Shown: positions 8,215 through 16,188 of the stretch, in pieces
Position numbering within the stretch: position 1 is the first letter of the stretch
Layout: each line of letters begins with the position of its first letter
Origin: Hymenobacter psoromatis
Lineage (GTDB): Bacteria; Bacteroidota; Bacteroidia; Cytophagales; Hymenobacteraceae
Length of the DNA: 64,000 nucleotides
Reading direction: 5' to 3'
NCBI RefSeq assembly: GCF_020012125.1
Contig: NZ_JAIFAG010000001.1
Location: forward strand, 1,984,001-2,048,000
The notes under the pieces: generated by a model
Databases searched by the model: none
Told to the model about the DNA's origin: nothing
Seen by the model: the letters and a program-made list of their open reading frames with translations, nothing else
Position numbers and translations under genes: made by a program

Positions 8215-8325
8215 TTAACCACGGGTACTTATGACCTTTACTTTAATAGTAAAGGGAAGGGCTTTTAGCACCTTTAGTAAGGGAGCAAGCTGCTCCTCGG
8301 GTACAGTAAGAATAACCTGGCTCAT
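8215..8325 (-). CDS. Small protein of 36 residues beside the IS element (possible remnant)
   Basis: The start ATG is at 8325-8323. The product reads MSQVILTVPEEQLAPLLKVL then KALPFTIKVKVISTRG. Its stop codon TAA lies at the junction with the IS630 target site; without the IS the next codon would be TAG, so the insertion did not clearly truncate it. Its beginning resembles a second small ORF just upstream (8424-8543), with the pattern I-VTVP then a helix and a short V-K strand. Similar N-terminal segments occur in small antitoxin-like proteins of Bacteroidota, but this is a weak resemblance. The function is unknown, and it may be a fragment. Confidence 0.4.
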   Translation of the reverse strand: MSQVILTVPEEQLAPLLKVLKALPFTIKVKVISTRG

Positions 8326-8423
8326 GCTGCAAGATATTAATGAATTAGCCTGGGGAGGTGACCAAAAAGAACTTCTACCCGTCACTTTAAAGCTTCTTTC
8401 GTAACGGGTGCAGCCTTGCGCCA

Positions 8424-8543
8424 CTACGGCTTGATAGTTTTGACCGGCTTGGTTTTTATTACCTTGCAAGGCAGGTTCAATTCCCGAAAAAGCCTTTTGA
8501 AGAAAGCCGCTTTTCCGTCGGGCACAGTTACAATCAGGTCCAT
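8424..8543 (-). CDS. Small protein of 39 residues, relative of the next ORF
   Basis: The product starts MDLIVTVPDGKAAFFKRLFR and continues ELNLPCKVIKTKPVKTIKP. The layout, a short beta strand with TVP, one helix and a second strand, mirrors the ORF at 8215-8325, suggesting tandem duplication of a small unit. Both lie on the same strand between the S9 peptidase and the IS element. No function is recognised. They could be fragments of a decayed antitoxin-like gene pair. Confidence 0.35.
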   Translation of the reverse strand: MDLIVTVPDGKAAFFKRLFRELNLPCKVIKTKPVKTIKP

Positions 8544-8614
8544 AGCTTCAAAGTTACAGGGTTGCGCCTCCTCAACAAACAGGCTAGCCAACGAAGTTTC
8601 GGCAGTGGCGGCAG

Positions 8615-10669
8615 CTACTGCCCGCCTACCGCGCCGGCCTGCGCCGTGCCCTTGGGCATCAGGTATTTATTATACCAACTCAGGTACCGCCCGTAGCGGT
8701 CCTTCACGTAGCTGGGGGTCGTAACGCCGTGAAACTGGCCGGGATAAATAACGAGTTCCGTGGGCACGTGCAGGCTTTGCAGGGCCTGGTACATCTGCTC
8801 GGTGTTGAGCAGGGGCACGTTGAAGTCCTTTTCGCCGCACACGAAGAGGGTAGGCGTTTTAATCTGGTCGGCGTGGTAGAAGGGGTAGGACACGCGCAGG
8901 TACACGTCGGTGTTTTTCCAGGGCGTGCCCAGCTCGGTTTCGTAGTCGCGGATGTACTGGTCGGTGCCGTAGCCGGCCAGCACGTTGCCGATGCTGGCAC
9001 CGCTCACGGCCGCCTTGAAGCGCTGGTCGCGGGCAATCACTTGGTCGGTCATGATGCCGCCGTAGCTCCAGCCGCCCACGCCGAGGCGGTCGGGGTCGGC
9101 GAGGCCCTGCGCCACGGCGTAGTCTACCACGGCCAGCACGTCGTCGGTGTCCTTGTTGCCCCAGTCGGCATAGATGGCCTTGCTGTATTCCAGGCCCCGG
9201 CCCGAGCTGCCGCGCGGGTTGGCTACCACCACGGCGTAGCCATTGGCCGCAAAGTATTGCCACTCAAACGAAAAGCCGTAGCCAAACTGCGCCACCGGCC
9301 CGCCATGAATGCGCAGAATAGTCGGGTACTTGCGGCCCACCTGGTAGCCCACCGGCTTAATGCTAAAGCCGCTTACCAGCGTGCCATCCTTGCTTTTGGC
9401 CTGCATCGGCTCCACGGCAGCCAGTGTAACGCCTTTCAGCCACGCGTCGTTTTGCTTGGAGAGGGGTAGCAGACTCCCTTTTTTATCGAGCGCAAACACC
9501 TCGGTGGGCTGCTGGGGCTGGCTGCTGAGCACGACCGTCGTACCCTTGCTAGCCATGTCGAAATCGCCTACCTGGCGCGGGCCGGCCAGCACCTTTTCGA
9601 GCTTGCCGCCGGTGGCGGATACGCGCATCAGCGACTCGGCGCGGTCGTCTTCGAGCAAAAAATACACGCTTTTGCCATCGGCGCTCCACTGCGGCTGGGT
9701 CGTGTTGCGGTCGAGGCCGGCGGTGAGCGGACGGGCGGGGCCGCCGGCCACATCCACTACCATTAGCTGGTGCAGGGCGTACACGAGCTGCTCCTTGGGG
9801 CCGCCCTGCACGAAGGCAATGCGGCGACCATCGGGGCTCCAGGCGGGGCGGCTGCCGTAGTTGGGCGCACTTTCGGGCACGTCGGTGGCCAGCAGCGGCC
9901 GGGCGGTAGCGCCGGCTTGCGCATCGATAAGGAAGAGGTCGAAATTGTCGTGGCGGTCGGGGTCGGGGCCGCGCTTACTGCTGAACGCCAGCTGCTTGCC
10001 ATCGGGGCTCCAGGAGGGCAGGTACTCGTCATACGCGCCGGGCGTGAGCTTGGTGAGGCGGCGCGCGGCCACGTCGAACACGTAGAGGTGCTGGCGCTGA
10101 CTGTTCAAATAGCCGTCCACGTCTTTCTTAAACTGGAAGCGGTCAATGACGATGGGCGGCGCGGTTTTCTTCTTGGTCTTTTGGGCAGCGGTGAGCGAGT
10201 CGGGGTCGGCATCGCGAATAATCATCGCAATACGCTGCCCATCGGGGCTCCACACGTAGTCCGACACGCTACCCTTGATTTTGGTCACCTTTTCGGCCTC
10301 GCCACCGGCGCGGTTCAGCAGCCAGAGCTGGGCGTCGCCGCCATCGTCCTGGCCCCGGCCCGAAATGAAGCTCAGGTACTTGCCATCGGGACTGAAGCGC
10401 GGGCGGGTTTCGCCGCTGGGGCTGGTCGTGACGCGGATATTCTGCGAGCCGTCGGTGCGGGCCATCCACACGTCGGCGTCGCGCTTGTCGGTGGCCGTGT
10501 CCACGCGGCTCACGGTGTAGGCCACCCACGCGCCATCAGGCGAGAGGTTAGGGTCAGCCACGTCGCGCATCCGGTTCAGGTCGGTGAGGTTGAGCGGGCG
10601 CGGGACCGTTTGGGCGGAGCTGGCCAGGGGCAGGACCAAAGCGCCGAGGAGGGGTAGGAGTTTTTTCAT
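8615..10669 (-). CDS. S9 family prolyl oligopeptidase-type peptidase, secreted
   Basis: The start is placed at 10669 because MKKLLPLLGALVLPLASSAQ is a typical signal peptide; the frame is open 38 codons further upstream without support. The 684-residue protein has an N-terminal beta-propeller made of WD40-like PD40 repeats (SPDGAWVAY, SPDGKYLSF, SPDGQRIAM, SPDGKQLAF, SPDGRRIAF, SADGKSVYF) and a C-terminal alpha/beta hydrolase domain. The nucleophile lies in GGWSYGG near residue 535, with the acid in GEKDFNVP and the histidine in GQFHGV. Such enzymes (acylaminoacyl peptidase or dipeptidyl peptidase types) cleave short peptides outside the cytoplasm. The substrate is not predictable from sequence. 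Confidence 0.93.
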   Translation of the reverse strand: MKKLLPLLGALVLPLASSAQTVPRPLNLTDLNRMRDVADPNLSPDGAWVAYTVSRVDTATDKRDADVWMARTDGSQNIRVTTSPSGETRPRFSPDGKYLSFISGRGQDDGGDAQLWLLNRAGGEAEKVTKIKGSVSDYVWSPDGQRIAMIIRDADPDSLTAAQKTKKKTAPPIVIDRFQFKKDVDGYLNSQRQHLYVFDVAARRLTKLTPGAYDEYLPSWSPDGKQLAFSSKRGPDPDRHDNFDLFLIDAQAGATARPLLATDVPESAPNYGSRPAWSPDGRRIAFVQGGPKEQLVYALHQLMVVDVAGGPARPLTAGLDRNTTQPQWSADGKSVYFLLEDDRAESLMRVSATGGKLEKVLAGPRQVGDFDMASKGTTVVLSSQPQQPTEVFALDKKGSLLPLSKQNDAWLKGVTLAAVEPMQAKSKDGTLVSGFSIKPVGYQVGRKYPTILRIHGGPVAQFGYGFSFEWQYFAANGYAVVVANPRGSSGRGLEYSKAIYADWGNKDTDDVLAVVDYAVAQGLADPDRLGVGGWSYGGIMTDQVIARDQRFKAAVSGASIGNVLAGYGTDQYIRDYETELGTPWKNTDVYLRVSYPFYHADQIKTPTLFVCGEKDFNVPLLNTEQMYQALQSLHVPTELVIYPGQFHGVTTPSYVKDRYGRYLSWYNKYLMPKGTAQAGAVGGQ

Positions 10670-10705
10670 GACTGAGCAGAATAATAAATGGTAACGTTCT
10701 GAAAG

Positions 10706-10823
10706 AAGAGTGGCCTGCTTAGCTGGCATCCCGACAGGAAGCGTGTCTATCACGCCATTGAGGGATGATTTCAAAAGAAGCAACCAAGCTACTTCCTGTT
10801 TATTAGCAGGCCATTCTTTTTTT
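10706..10823 (+). other. Structured palindromic element with T-run
   Basis: AAGAGTGGCCTGCT (10706-10719) pairs with AGCAGGCCATTCTT (10805-10818), allowing one G-T pair. Inside this, ACAGGAAG (10734-10741) pairs with CTTCCTGT (10792-10799) and GCGTG-TCTAT-CACGC (10741-10755) forms a small hairpin. A run of T follows at 10815-10823, which on the plus strand would look like a terminator. It lies between the divergent S9 peptidase and amidase genes. It could be a small RNA, a miniature element with 14-bp inverted repeats, or a leader structure of the peptidase gene. Confidence 0.4.
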
Positions 10824-10898
10824 CGTCAAACTATTTCTTGAATTAAGCCCCAAGCTACGCGCCCTACCCCCGTTCATCAAGCAAACGCCGCTCGCCCC

Positions 10899-10906
10899 TA
10901 TCTTAC
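10899..10906 (+). promoter_or_regulatory. Possible promoter of the amidase gene
   Basis: TATCTTAC resembles the local TATCTTTG form of the -7 element and ends four bases before the amidase ATG at 10911. If used, the transcript would be almost leaderless. Confidence 0.35.
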
Positions 10907-10910
10907 CGCC

Positions 10911-12407
10911 ATGCTTACCCCCACCGAATACGACCAGCTCGACGGCCTGGGCATGGCCGACCTCGTGCGCACGGGCCAGCTCACGGCCGCCGAGCTGACC
11001 GAGGCCGCCATTGCCCGCGCCGAGGCCGTGAATCCGCGCCTCAACGCCATCATCCTCAACTTGTTTGGGCAGGCGCGGAAGCGGGCGGCGGCGGGGCTAC
11101 CGGCCGGGCCGTTCGGCGGCGCGCCGTTCTTGCTAAAGGACTTTGGGGCAGCCTACGCGGGCGCGCCGCAAACCGGGGGCAGCCGGGCACTGCGCCGCTT
11201 CGTGCCCGCCGAAGATGCCGAGCTGGTGCGCCGCTGGCAGGCGGCGGGCCTCAATATTCTGGGTAAAACCAACGTGCCCGAGTTTGCCCTGATGGGCGTG
11301 ACCGAACCCATACTTTACGGCCCGGCGCGCAACCCCTGGGACCTGGGCCGCACGCCGGGGGGTAGCAGCGGCGGGGCGGCGGCGGCCGTGGCGGCGGGCA
11401 TCGTGCCGGTGGCGGGCGCGGGCGACGGCGGCGGCTCCATCCGCATTCCGGCGGCGTGCTGCGGGTTGTTTGGGCTGAAACCGAGCCGCGGGCGCGTGCC
11501 CACCGGCCCCGAACAGGGCGAAAAATGGCAGGGCGCGGCCGTGGAGCACGCCCTCACCCGCTCGGTGCGCGACAGCGCCGCCCTGCTCGACGCCACCCAA
11601 GGGCCGGACGTGGGCGTGCCGTATTTCCTACCCCCGCCCGCCCGGCCCTACCTGGAAGAGGTGGGTAGGGAGCCCGGCCGCCTGCGCATCGGCTTTTCGC
11701 TGGACCACCCGCTGGGCCGCCCCCTGCACCCCGAATGCGCCACCGCCGTGCACGCCGCGGCTCAGCTGCTCGAAAGCCTGGGCCACGAGGTAACCGAAGT
11801 GCCCCTCCCCTTCGATGGCCGGGCCGTGGCGGCGGCGTTTATGATGCTGTACTTTGGCGAAACCGGGGCCACCATCGCGGGGCTAAAAGCGGTGCTGGGC
11901 CGCCCGGCGCGGCCCGCCGACGTGGAGCCCACCACCTGGCTGCTGGGGCTGCTGGGCCGCAGCTACTCGGCCGCCGACTTCGCGGTCGCCCGCCACTCCT
12001 GGAACGACCACGCCCGCCGGATGGGTCGATTTCACCAAACCTACGACCTACTGCTGACCCCTACCCTGGCCACGCCGCCCGTGCGCATTGGCGAGCTGCA
12101 ACCCAAGCCATTAGAGCAACGGCTGCTTAAAGTGGTAAATACCTTCGGCTTAGGCGGCCTCGTACGCCGCTCGGGTTTGGTGGAAAAACTGGCTGAGCAA
12201 AACCTGGAAAAGACCCCTTACACGCAGTTCGCTAACCTCACGGGCCAGCCGGCCATGTCGGTGCCCCTGCACTGGACCGCCGACGGCCTGCCCTGCGGCG
12301 TACAGTTCATCGCCCGGCTCGGGGCCGAGGACGTGCTGTTTCGGCTGGCCGGGCAGTTGGAGCGGGCGCAGCCGTGGTTCAGCCGCCGGCCACTTTTAGT
12401 GGGGTAG
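10911..12407 (+). CDS. Amidase (amidase signature family)
   Basis: The 498-residue protein belongs to the Ser-cisSer-Lys amidase signature family, which hydrolyses amides to acid and ammonia. The catalytic lysine lies in FLLKDFG near residue 77 and the serine-rich signature [14 protein letters not shown] lies near residues 150-163, followed by [23 protein letters not shown]. The family includes GatA, but the C-terminus and the absence of GatB or GatC neighbours favour a stand-alone amidase acting on small amides. No signal peptide is visible, so it is cytoplasmic. It is a single gene between a divergent peptidase and a co-oriented peptidase. Confidence 0.93.
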   Translation: MLTPTEYDQLDGLGMADLVRTGQLTAAELTEAAIARAEAVNPRLNAIILNLFGQARKRAAAGLPAGPFGGAPFLLKDFGAAYAGAPQTGGSRALRRFVPAEDAELVRRWQAAGLNILGKTNVPEFALMGVTEPILYGPARNPWDLGRTPGGSSGGAAAAVAAGIVPVAGAGDGGGSIRIPAACCGLFGLKPSRGRVPTGPEQGEKWQGAAVEHALTRSVRDSAALLDATQGPDVGVPYFLPPPARPYLEEVGREPGRLRIGFSLDHPLGRPLHPECATAVHAAAQLLESLGHEVTEVPLPFDGRAVAAAFMMLYFGETGATIAGLKAVLGRPARPADVEPTTWLLGLLGRSYSAADFAVARHSWNDHARRMGRFHQTYDLLLTPTLATPPVRIGELQPKPLEQRLLKVVNTFGLGGLVRRSGLVEKLAEQNLEKTPYTQFANLTGQPAMSVPLHWTADGLPCGVQFIARLGAEDVLFRLAGQLERAQPWFSRRPLLVG

Positions 12408-12509
12408 GGAGCGCTGGACAGACTAGGTAAAATAGCCTCTTTTTCCAAAAAAAGCTGACTTTAATGCTAATATGAGGGTAAAACAGTGGGTAAGCCGACG
12501 AGTGGCCCG

Positions 12510-12517
12510 CATCTTTG
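12510..12517 (+). promoter_or_regulatory. Promoter -7 element of the M14 peptidase
   Basis: CATCTTTG occurs here within GCATCTTTGCG, identical to the element before the candidate small RNA. It lies about 48 bases upstream of the start codon at 12566. Confidence 0.45.
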
Positions 12518-12565
12518 CGCCAAGCACCCCCGCCTTTTCACGTATCATCAGCTTTTTTTTACTTA

Positions 12566-15193
12566 ATGAATTCTCTACTTTTTCGCGGGCAGCAAGTAGC
12601 GCGTACCCTTAGTCGGGCGAGCCGCGGGCTGCTGCTGGGCCTGGCCCTGCCGCTGGCTGGCGCGGCCCAAACGGCCCTACCCCCTACCAGCGCCGCCGAC
12701 GCGGCGGGGCCGCTGCTCACACCCGACCAGTTTCTGGGCTACCCGCTGGGCAGCCGCTTCACGCCGCAGGCCGACGTGCTGCGCTACGCCGCCCACGTAG
12801 CGGCCCACGCGCCCGGCCGGATGCGCGTGACGCCCTACGGCCAGACCTACGAGCACCGCCCGCTGGAAGTGGTGGAGATTGGCAGCGCCGAGAATTTTGG
12901 CAGACTAGCTGATATTCAGCAGAATGACCGGCGGCTGGCGAGCCTGGAAAGCGGCGCGGCCAGCCGCCAGCTGCCGGCCGTGTGCTGGCTCAGCTACAAC
13001 GTGCATGGCAACGAGGCGGTGAGCAGCGAGGCCGTGCTGCAAGTGCTCTACGACCTGGCCAACCCGCAGGACGCGCAAATGCAGGGCTGGCTGAAAAACA
13101 CGGTTATCGTGGTGGACCCCTGCGTGAACCCCGACGGCCACGACCGCTACGTGAACTGGTACAACCGCGTGCGCAACCAGACGCCCAACGCCGGCCCCGA
13201 CTCGTGGGAGCACCACGAGCCCTGGCCGGGCGGGCGCTACAATCACTACTACTTCGACCTGAACCGCGACTGGGCCTGGCAAACCCAGCAGGAAAGCCGC
13301 CAGCGCATTGTGTTGTATAACAAATGGATGCCGCAGGTACACGCCGACTTCCACGAGATGGGGCCCAACAACTCGTACTACTTCTCGCCGGCCGCCAAGC
13401 CCTACCACGCCGACATCACGCCCTGGCAGCGGCAGTTTCAAAACGTAATCGGCGACTACAACCGGGCCACGTTCGACAAGAACAACTGGCTGTATTTCAC
13501 CCGCGAAACCTACGACCTGTTCGCCCCCACCTACGGCGATACCTGGCCCAGCTTCAACGGCGCCATCGGCATGACCTACGAGCAGGGCGGCGGCGGGGTG
13601 GCGGGCGTGGCCTACGCCCGCCCCGACGGCGACACGCTAACCCTCAGCCAGCGCATTGCGCACCACGTCGCCGCCAGCCGGGCCACCATTCAGGCCACCG
13701 CCGAGCGCCACGACGACCTGCTGCGCGAGTTCCAGGCCTACTTCACCAACGCCCAAACCAAGCCCGGCGGCACCTACAAAACCTACGTGCTGGCCTCCGG
13801 CAACGACCCCGGCCAGCTCCGGCTACTGACGCAGTACCTGGAGCGCCAGAATATCCGCTACGGCTTCGCGCCCAAGCAGCTCAAAACCAAGGGCTACAGC
13901 TACGCCAGCGGCAAAACCGAAGCCGTGACCGTGCAGCCCCACGACGTGCTGGTGAGCATGTACCAGCCCAAGTCGACGCTCGTGAAGGTGCTCTTCGAGC
14001 CCAAGCCGCAGCTCGAAGACTCACTCACCTACGACATCACCTCGTGGGCCCTACCCTACTCGTTTGGGGTGAAGGCCTACGCCCTGACCCAGCGCCTCGA
14101 CGCCAGCGGCCCTACCCCCACCCCGGCCGTGGTGAAGGGCAGCGCCGCCGCGCCCACCGCCAAGCCCTACGCCTACCTCGCCCGCTGGAACAACCTGCAG
14201 GACGTGCGCTTCCTGGGCCAGCTGCTGCAGCAGAAGGTGAAAGTGCGCTTTGCCGAGCAGGCATTTGAGGCCGAAGGGCAGAAGTACGCGCCCGGCACGC
14301 TCATCATCACGCGCACCGGCAACGAGGCGCTCGGCGACCGGCTCGACCAGCTGGTGCGGGCGCAGGCCGACTCGGCGGGCACGGTGGTGCAGGCCGTGAA
14401 ATCGGGCTTTTCGACCACCGGGCACGATTTGGGCTCCGGCACGGTGCACTTCGTGAAGCGGCCCACGGTGGCCGTAGTGGCCGGGCCGGGCGTGGATGCC
14501 ACGGCCTTTGGCGAGGTGTGGCACTTTTTTGAGCAGCAGCTCGGCTACCCGATTACGGTGCTCGGCACCGATTATCTGAGCCGGGTGAATATGAGCAAGA
14601 TTGACGTGCTCATTCTGCCCGATGGCAACTACGGCGGTATTTACTCCGACCGCGCCCTCGATGGCCTCAAGGACTGGGTGCGCAGCGGCGGCAAGCTCAT
14701 CGCCCTGGAAGGGGCCATGCAGTTTCTGGCCAATAAGAAGGATTTCCTGCTGAAGACTAAGGCCACCGACTCGCTGGCCCTCAAGAAAACGGCGACCGCC
14801 AACCCCTACCTGCCCCTGCGCCGTTACGGTACCGCCGACCGCGAAAACACCGAGGACCTGGCCCTGGGCACCATTTACCGCGTGCAGCTCGACAATACCC
14901 ACCCGCTGGCCTTTGGCTACGGCGACACGTATTCGGCGCTCATTCGCACGCCGCTCAGCTACAAGTTCTTGGGCAAGGGCGGCTGGAATGTGGGCGTTAT
15001 CAAGAAAAACGGCTATTACGCCGGCTTCGCAGGTACCAAGGCCCGCAAGGAACTGGTCGATACCTTCGTGCTGGGCGAGCAGGACCTGGGCCGCGGCCAG
15101 GTTATCTACCTCGGCGACAACCCTTTATTCCGCGCCTTCTGGCAAAGCGGCAAACTGCTGTTCGGCAACGCCGTTTTTTTGGTGGGGCAGTAG
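12566..15193 (+). CDS. Secreted M14 family zinc carboxypeptidase
   Basis: The start at 12566 gives a signal peptide ending near AGAAQTA; the frame is open upstream to 12515 without support. The 875-residue product is a large Bacteroidota M14 metallopeptidase. Zinc ligands are expected in NVHGNEAVSSE (HxxE near residue 147) and in the later histidine of HADFHEMGPN. The peptidase domain fills the first 400 residues. The remainder resembles the C-terminal part seen in large predicted M14 peptidases, with a ThuA/glutamine-amidotransferase-like stretch (VDVLILPDGNYGG, LKDWVRSGGKLIALEGA). It probably digests peptides in the periplasm or outside the cell. It is followed at once by a long palindrome. 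Confidence 0.92.
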   Translation: MNSLLFRGQQVARTLSRASRGLLLGLALPLAGAAQTALPPTSAADAAGPLLTPDQFLGYPLGSRFTPQADVLRYAAHVAAHAPGRMRVTPYGQTYEHRPLEVVEIGSAENFGRLADIQQNDRRLASLESGAASRQLPAVCWLSYNVHGNEAVSSEAVLQVLYDLANPQDAQMQGWLKNTVIVVDPCVNPDGHDRYVNWYNRVRNQTPNAGPDSWEHHEPWPGGRYNHYYFDLNRDWAWQTQQESRQRIVLYNKWMPQVHADFHEMGPNNSYYFSPAAKPYHADITPWQRQFQNVIGDYNRATFDKNNWLYFTRETYDLFAPTYGDTWPSFNGAIGMTYEQGGGGVAGVAYARPDGDTLTLSQRIAHHVAASRATIQATAERHDDLLREFQAYFTNAQTKPGGTYKTYVLASGNDPGQLRLLTQYLERQNIRYGFAPKQLKTKGYSYASGKTEAVTVQPHDVLVSMYQPKSTLVKVLFEPKPQLEDSLTYDITSWALPYSFGVKAYALTQRLDASGPTPTPAVVKGSAAAPTAKPYAYLARWNNLQDVRFLGQLLQQKVKVRFAEQAFEAEGQKYAPGTLIITRTGNEALGDRLDQLVRAQADSAGTVVQAVKSGFSTTGHDLGSGTVHFVKRPTVAVVAGPGVDATAFGEVWHFFEQQLGYPITVLGTDYLSRVNMSKIDVLILPDGNYGGIYSDRALDGLKDWVRSGGKLIALEGAMQFLANKKDFLLKTKATDSLALKKTATANPYLPLRRYGTADRENTEDLALGTIYRVQLDNTHPLAFGYGDTYSALIRTPLSYKFLGKGGWNVGVIKKNGYYAGFAGTKARKELVDTFVLGEQDLGRGQVIYLGDNPLFRAFWQSGKLLFGNAVFLVGQ

Positions 15194-15196
15194 GGC

Positions 15197-15355
15197 AATG
15201 GATAGTAAGTAATGGGTACTAAAGAACGTCATGCTGAGCTTGTCAAAGCATCTCTACCGCGTAAGTAATTCTAACGTCAGGAGTTAGTTACGCGGTAGAG
15301 ATGCTTCGACAAGCTCAGCATGACGTTCTTTAGTACCCATTACTTACTATCCATT
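15197..15355. repeat. Palindromic repeat family A (copy 1, longest)
   Basis: The two arms, roughly 15197-15268 and 15284-15355, are almost perfectly complementary over about 70 bases, with outer AATGGATAGTAAGTAATGGG, middle AAAGAACGTCATGCTGAGC and inner AAGCATCTCTACCGCGTAA. The loop contains CTAACGTCAGGAGTTAG, a sequence shared in varied form by the other copies. The right arm runs into the neighbouring MmcQ gene and supplies its stop codon. It can serve as a bidirectional terminator between the convergent genes. Confidence 0.9.
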
Positions 15356-15697
15356 CAACTCCGCCCGCACTGCTTTGGGCAGCGCGGCCACCACAAGCTG
15401 ATACGAGTGCGTAAGCCACTCGCGGAGTTGGTTATCAGTAGCCCCGGTGCCGATGAGCACTGTGTTCCAGTGCTTTTTATTCATATGAAAGCCGGGGAGC
15501 ACGTAATCGTAGCGCTCGCGCAACTCGGCGGCACGCTCGGGGTCGCATTTGACGTTGAAGCTGGCGAAGGTCTGCAAGTCAGTGAGGGCAAATATCTTAC
15601 TCCCAACTTTAAAGACCAGCGTATTGGGGCCGAAGGGCATTTCGTCGGTGGTGCCGGACAGGCTCAGGCAGAAGTCGCGGAAGTCTTCGATATGCAC
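15347..15697 (-). CDS. MmcQ/YjbR family protein
   Basis: The 116-residue protein matches the MmcQ/YjbR family, small alpha/beta proteins with a double-wing fold, annotated as DNA-binding although the cellular role is unclear. Recognisable parts are MHIEDFRDFCLSLSGTTDEM, the FGPNTLVFKVGSKIFAL strand region, and the MNKKHWNTVLIG motif near residue 75. The last codons and the stop TAG (15349-15347) lie inside the right arm of the preceding palindrome. A small membrane protein gene lies 15 bases upstream on the same strand and is probably co-transcribed. Confidence 0.9.
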   Translation of the reverse strand: MHIEDFRDFCLSLSGTTDEMPFGPNTLVFKVGSKIFALTDLQTFASFNVKCDPERAAELRERYDYVLPGFHMNKKHWNTVLIGTGATDNQLREWLTHSYQLVVAALPKAVRAELNG

Positions 15698-15712
15698 GGC
15701 CCTACCCCCTTC

Positions 15713-15889
15713 TTAGCGCAGGAACCAGCGGTAGAGCAGCACGCACAGGCCCACCAGGAACATGGCCATGCTTACCTTATTGATAAAGTGCATGGTCCGC
15801 AGGTTGAAGTTGGATTGGCGGTTGGGGTCATTCTTGCGAAAGAAATACCCGAGAGCGGGACCGAAGTTAAACAGGTTTTTGCCGTTCAT
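15713..15889 (-). CDS. Small membrane protein, DUF6728-like
   Basis: The start ATG at 15889 gives 58 residues beginning MNGKNLFNFGPALGYFFRKN. The C-terminal half (INKVSMAMFLVGLCVLLYRW) is one transmembrane helix, preceded by a basic, Asn- and Arg-rich segment (DPNRQSNFNLRTMHF). This GYFFRK-DPN--NFNLR-MH-INK pattern is that of a small uncharacterised family (DUF6728, as I recall) found across Cytophagales. The role is unknown. It precedes and is likely co-transcribed with the MmcQ-like gene. Confidence 0.75.
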   Translation of the reverse strand: MNGKNLFNFGPALGYFFRKNDPNRQSNFNLRTMHFINKVSMAMFLVGLCVLLYRWFLR

Positions 15890-16188
15890 GACGAGAGGAG
15901 TTTGGATGCGATAAAGTAACACTCATGGGGCCGGAAAGATTGTCGAAACGCCGAATTTCTTGCTGCTTATTTGGCCTCCAACACGTGACCAGCAAGGCCC
16001 TACCACCCTACTTTTACCACACTGCCTGCGCCCTTTGCCCGGCCGCTTTTTCAGGTGAGGGTGAGGGGGTAGGAGTACTTGTCACGGTCCAGCTTATTAG
16101 CAACGGATACTACTTATTTCAAAACAGTCCAGCCAATTTCCGGGTTTTTGCGTTCAACCTAGCTATCAAAAAATGGACTTAGGCAATT

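Larger units (their letters stand above)
7160..8215 (+). mobile_element. IS630-family insertion sequence, complete
   Basis: The element is bounded by inverted repeats: TAATTAGTTTATGTTA at 7158-7173 and its reverse complement at 8202-8217, including the flanking TA. A TA target duplication on each side (7158-7159 and 8216-8217) is the rule for IS630 elements, which leaves an element of 1056 bases. It holds two overlapping transposase frames joined by a -1 frameshift. It is strongly AT-rich against a GC-rich chromosome, which points to recent arrival. The last codons and the stop of the transposase lie inside the right inverted repeat. Confidence 0.9.

Noticed and set aside
8470-8490. GGTTCAATTCCCG resembling a tRNA T-arm
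   Set aside because: No acceptor, D- or anticodon arm could be placed around it; it lies in the coding frame of a small ORF.
9770-10657. Long ORFs (up to 295 codons) on the plus strand opposite the S9 peptidase
   Set aside because: They are GC-rich antisense shadows of the peptidase gene. The same holds for long antisense ORFs in leuS, ispG, aconitase and the M14 gene.
15925-16182. Plus-strand ORF of 85 codons upstream of the TolC gene
   Set aside because: No start context or family, Phe/Leu-rich translation of intergenic DNA; the 299-base gap holds nothing else that I can support.
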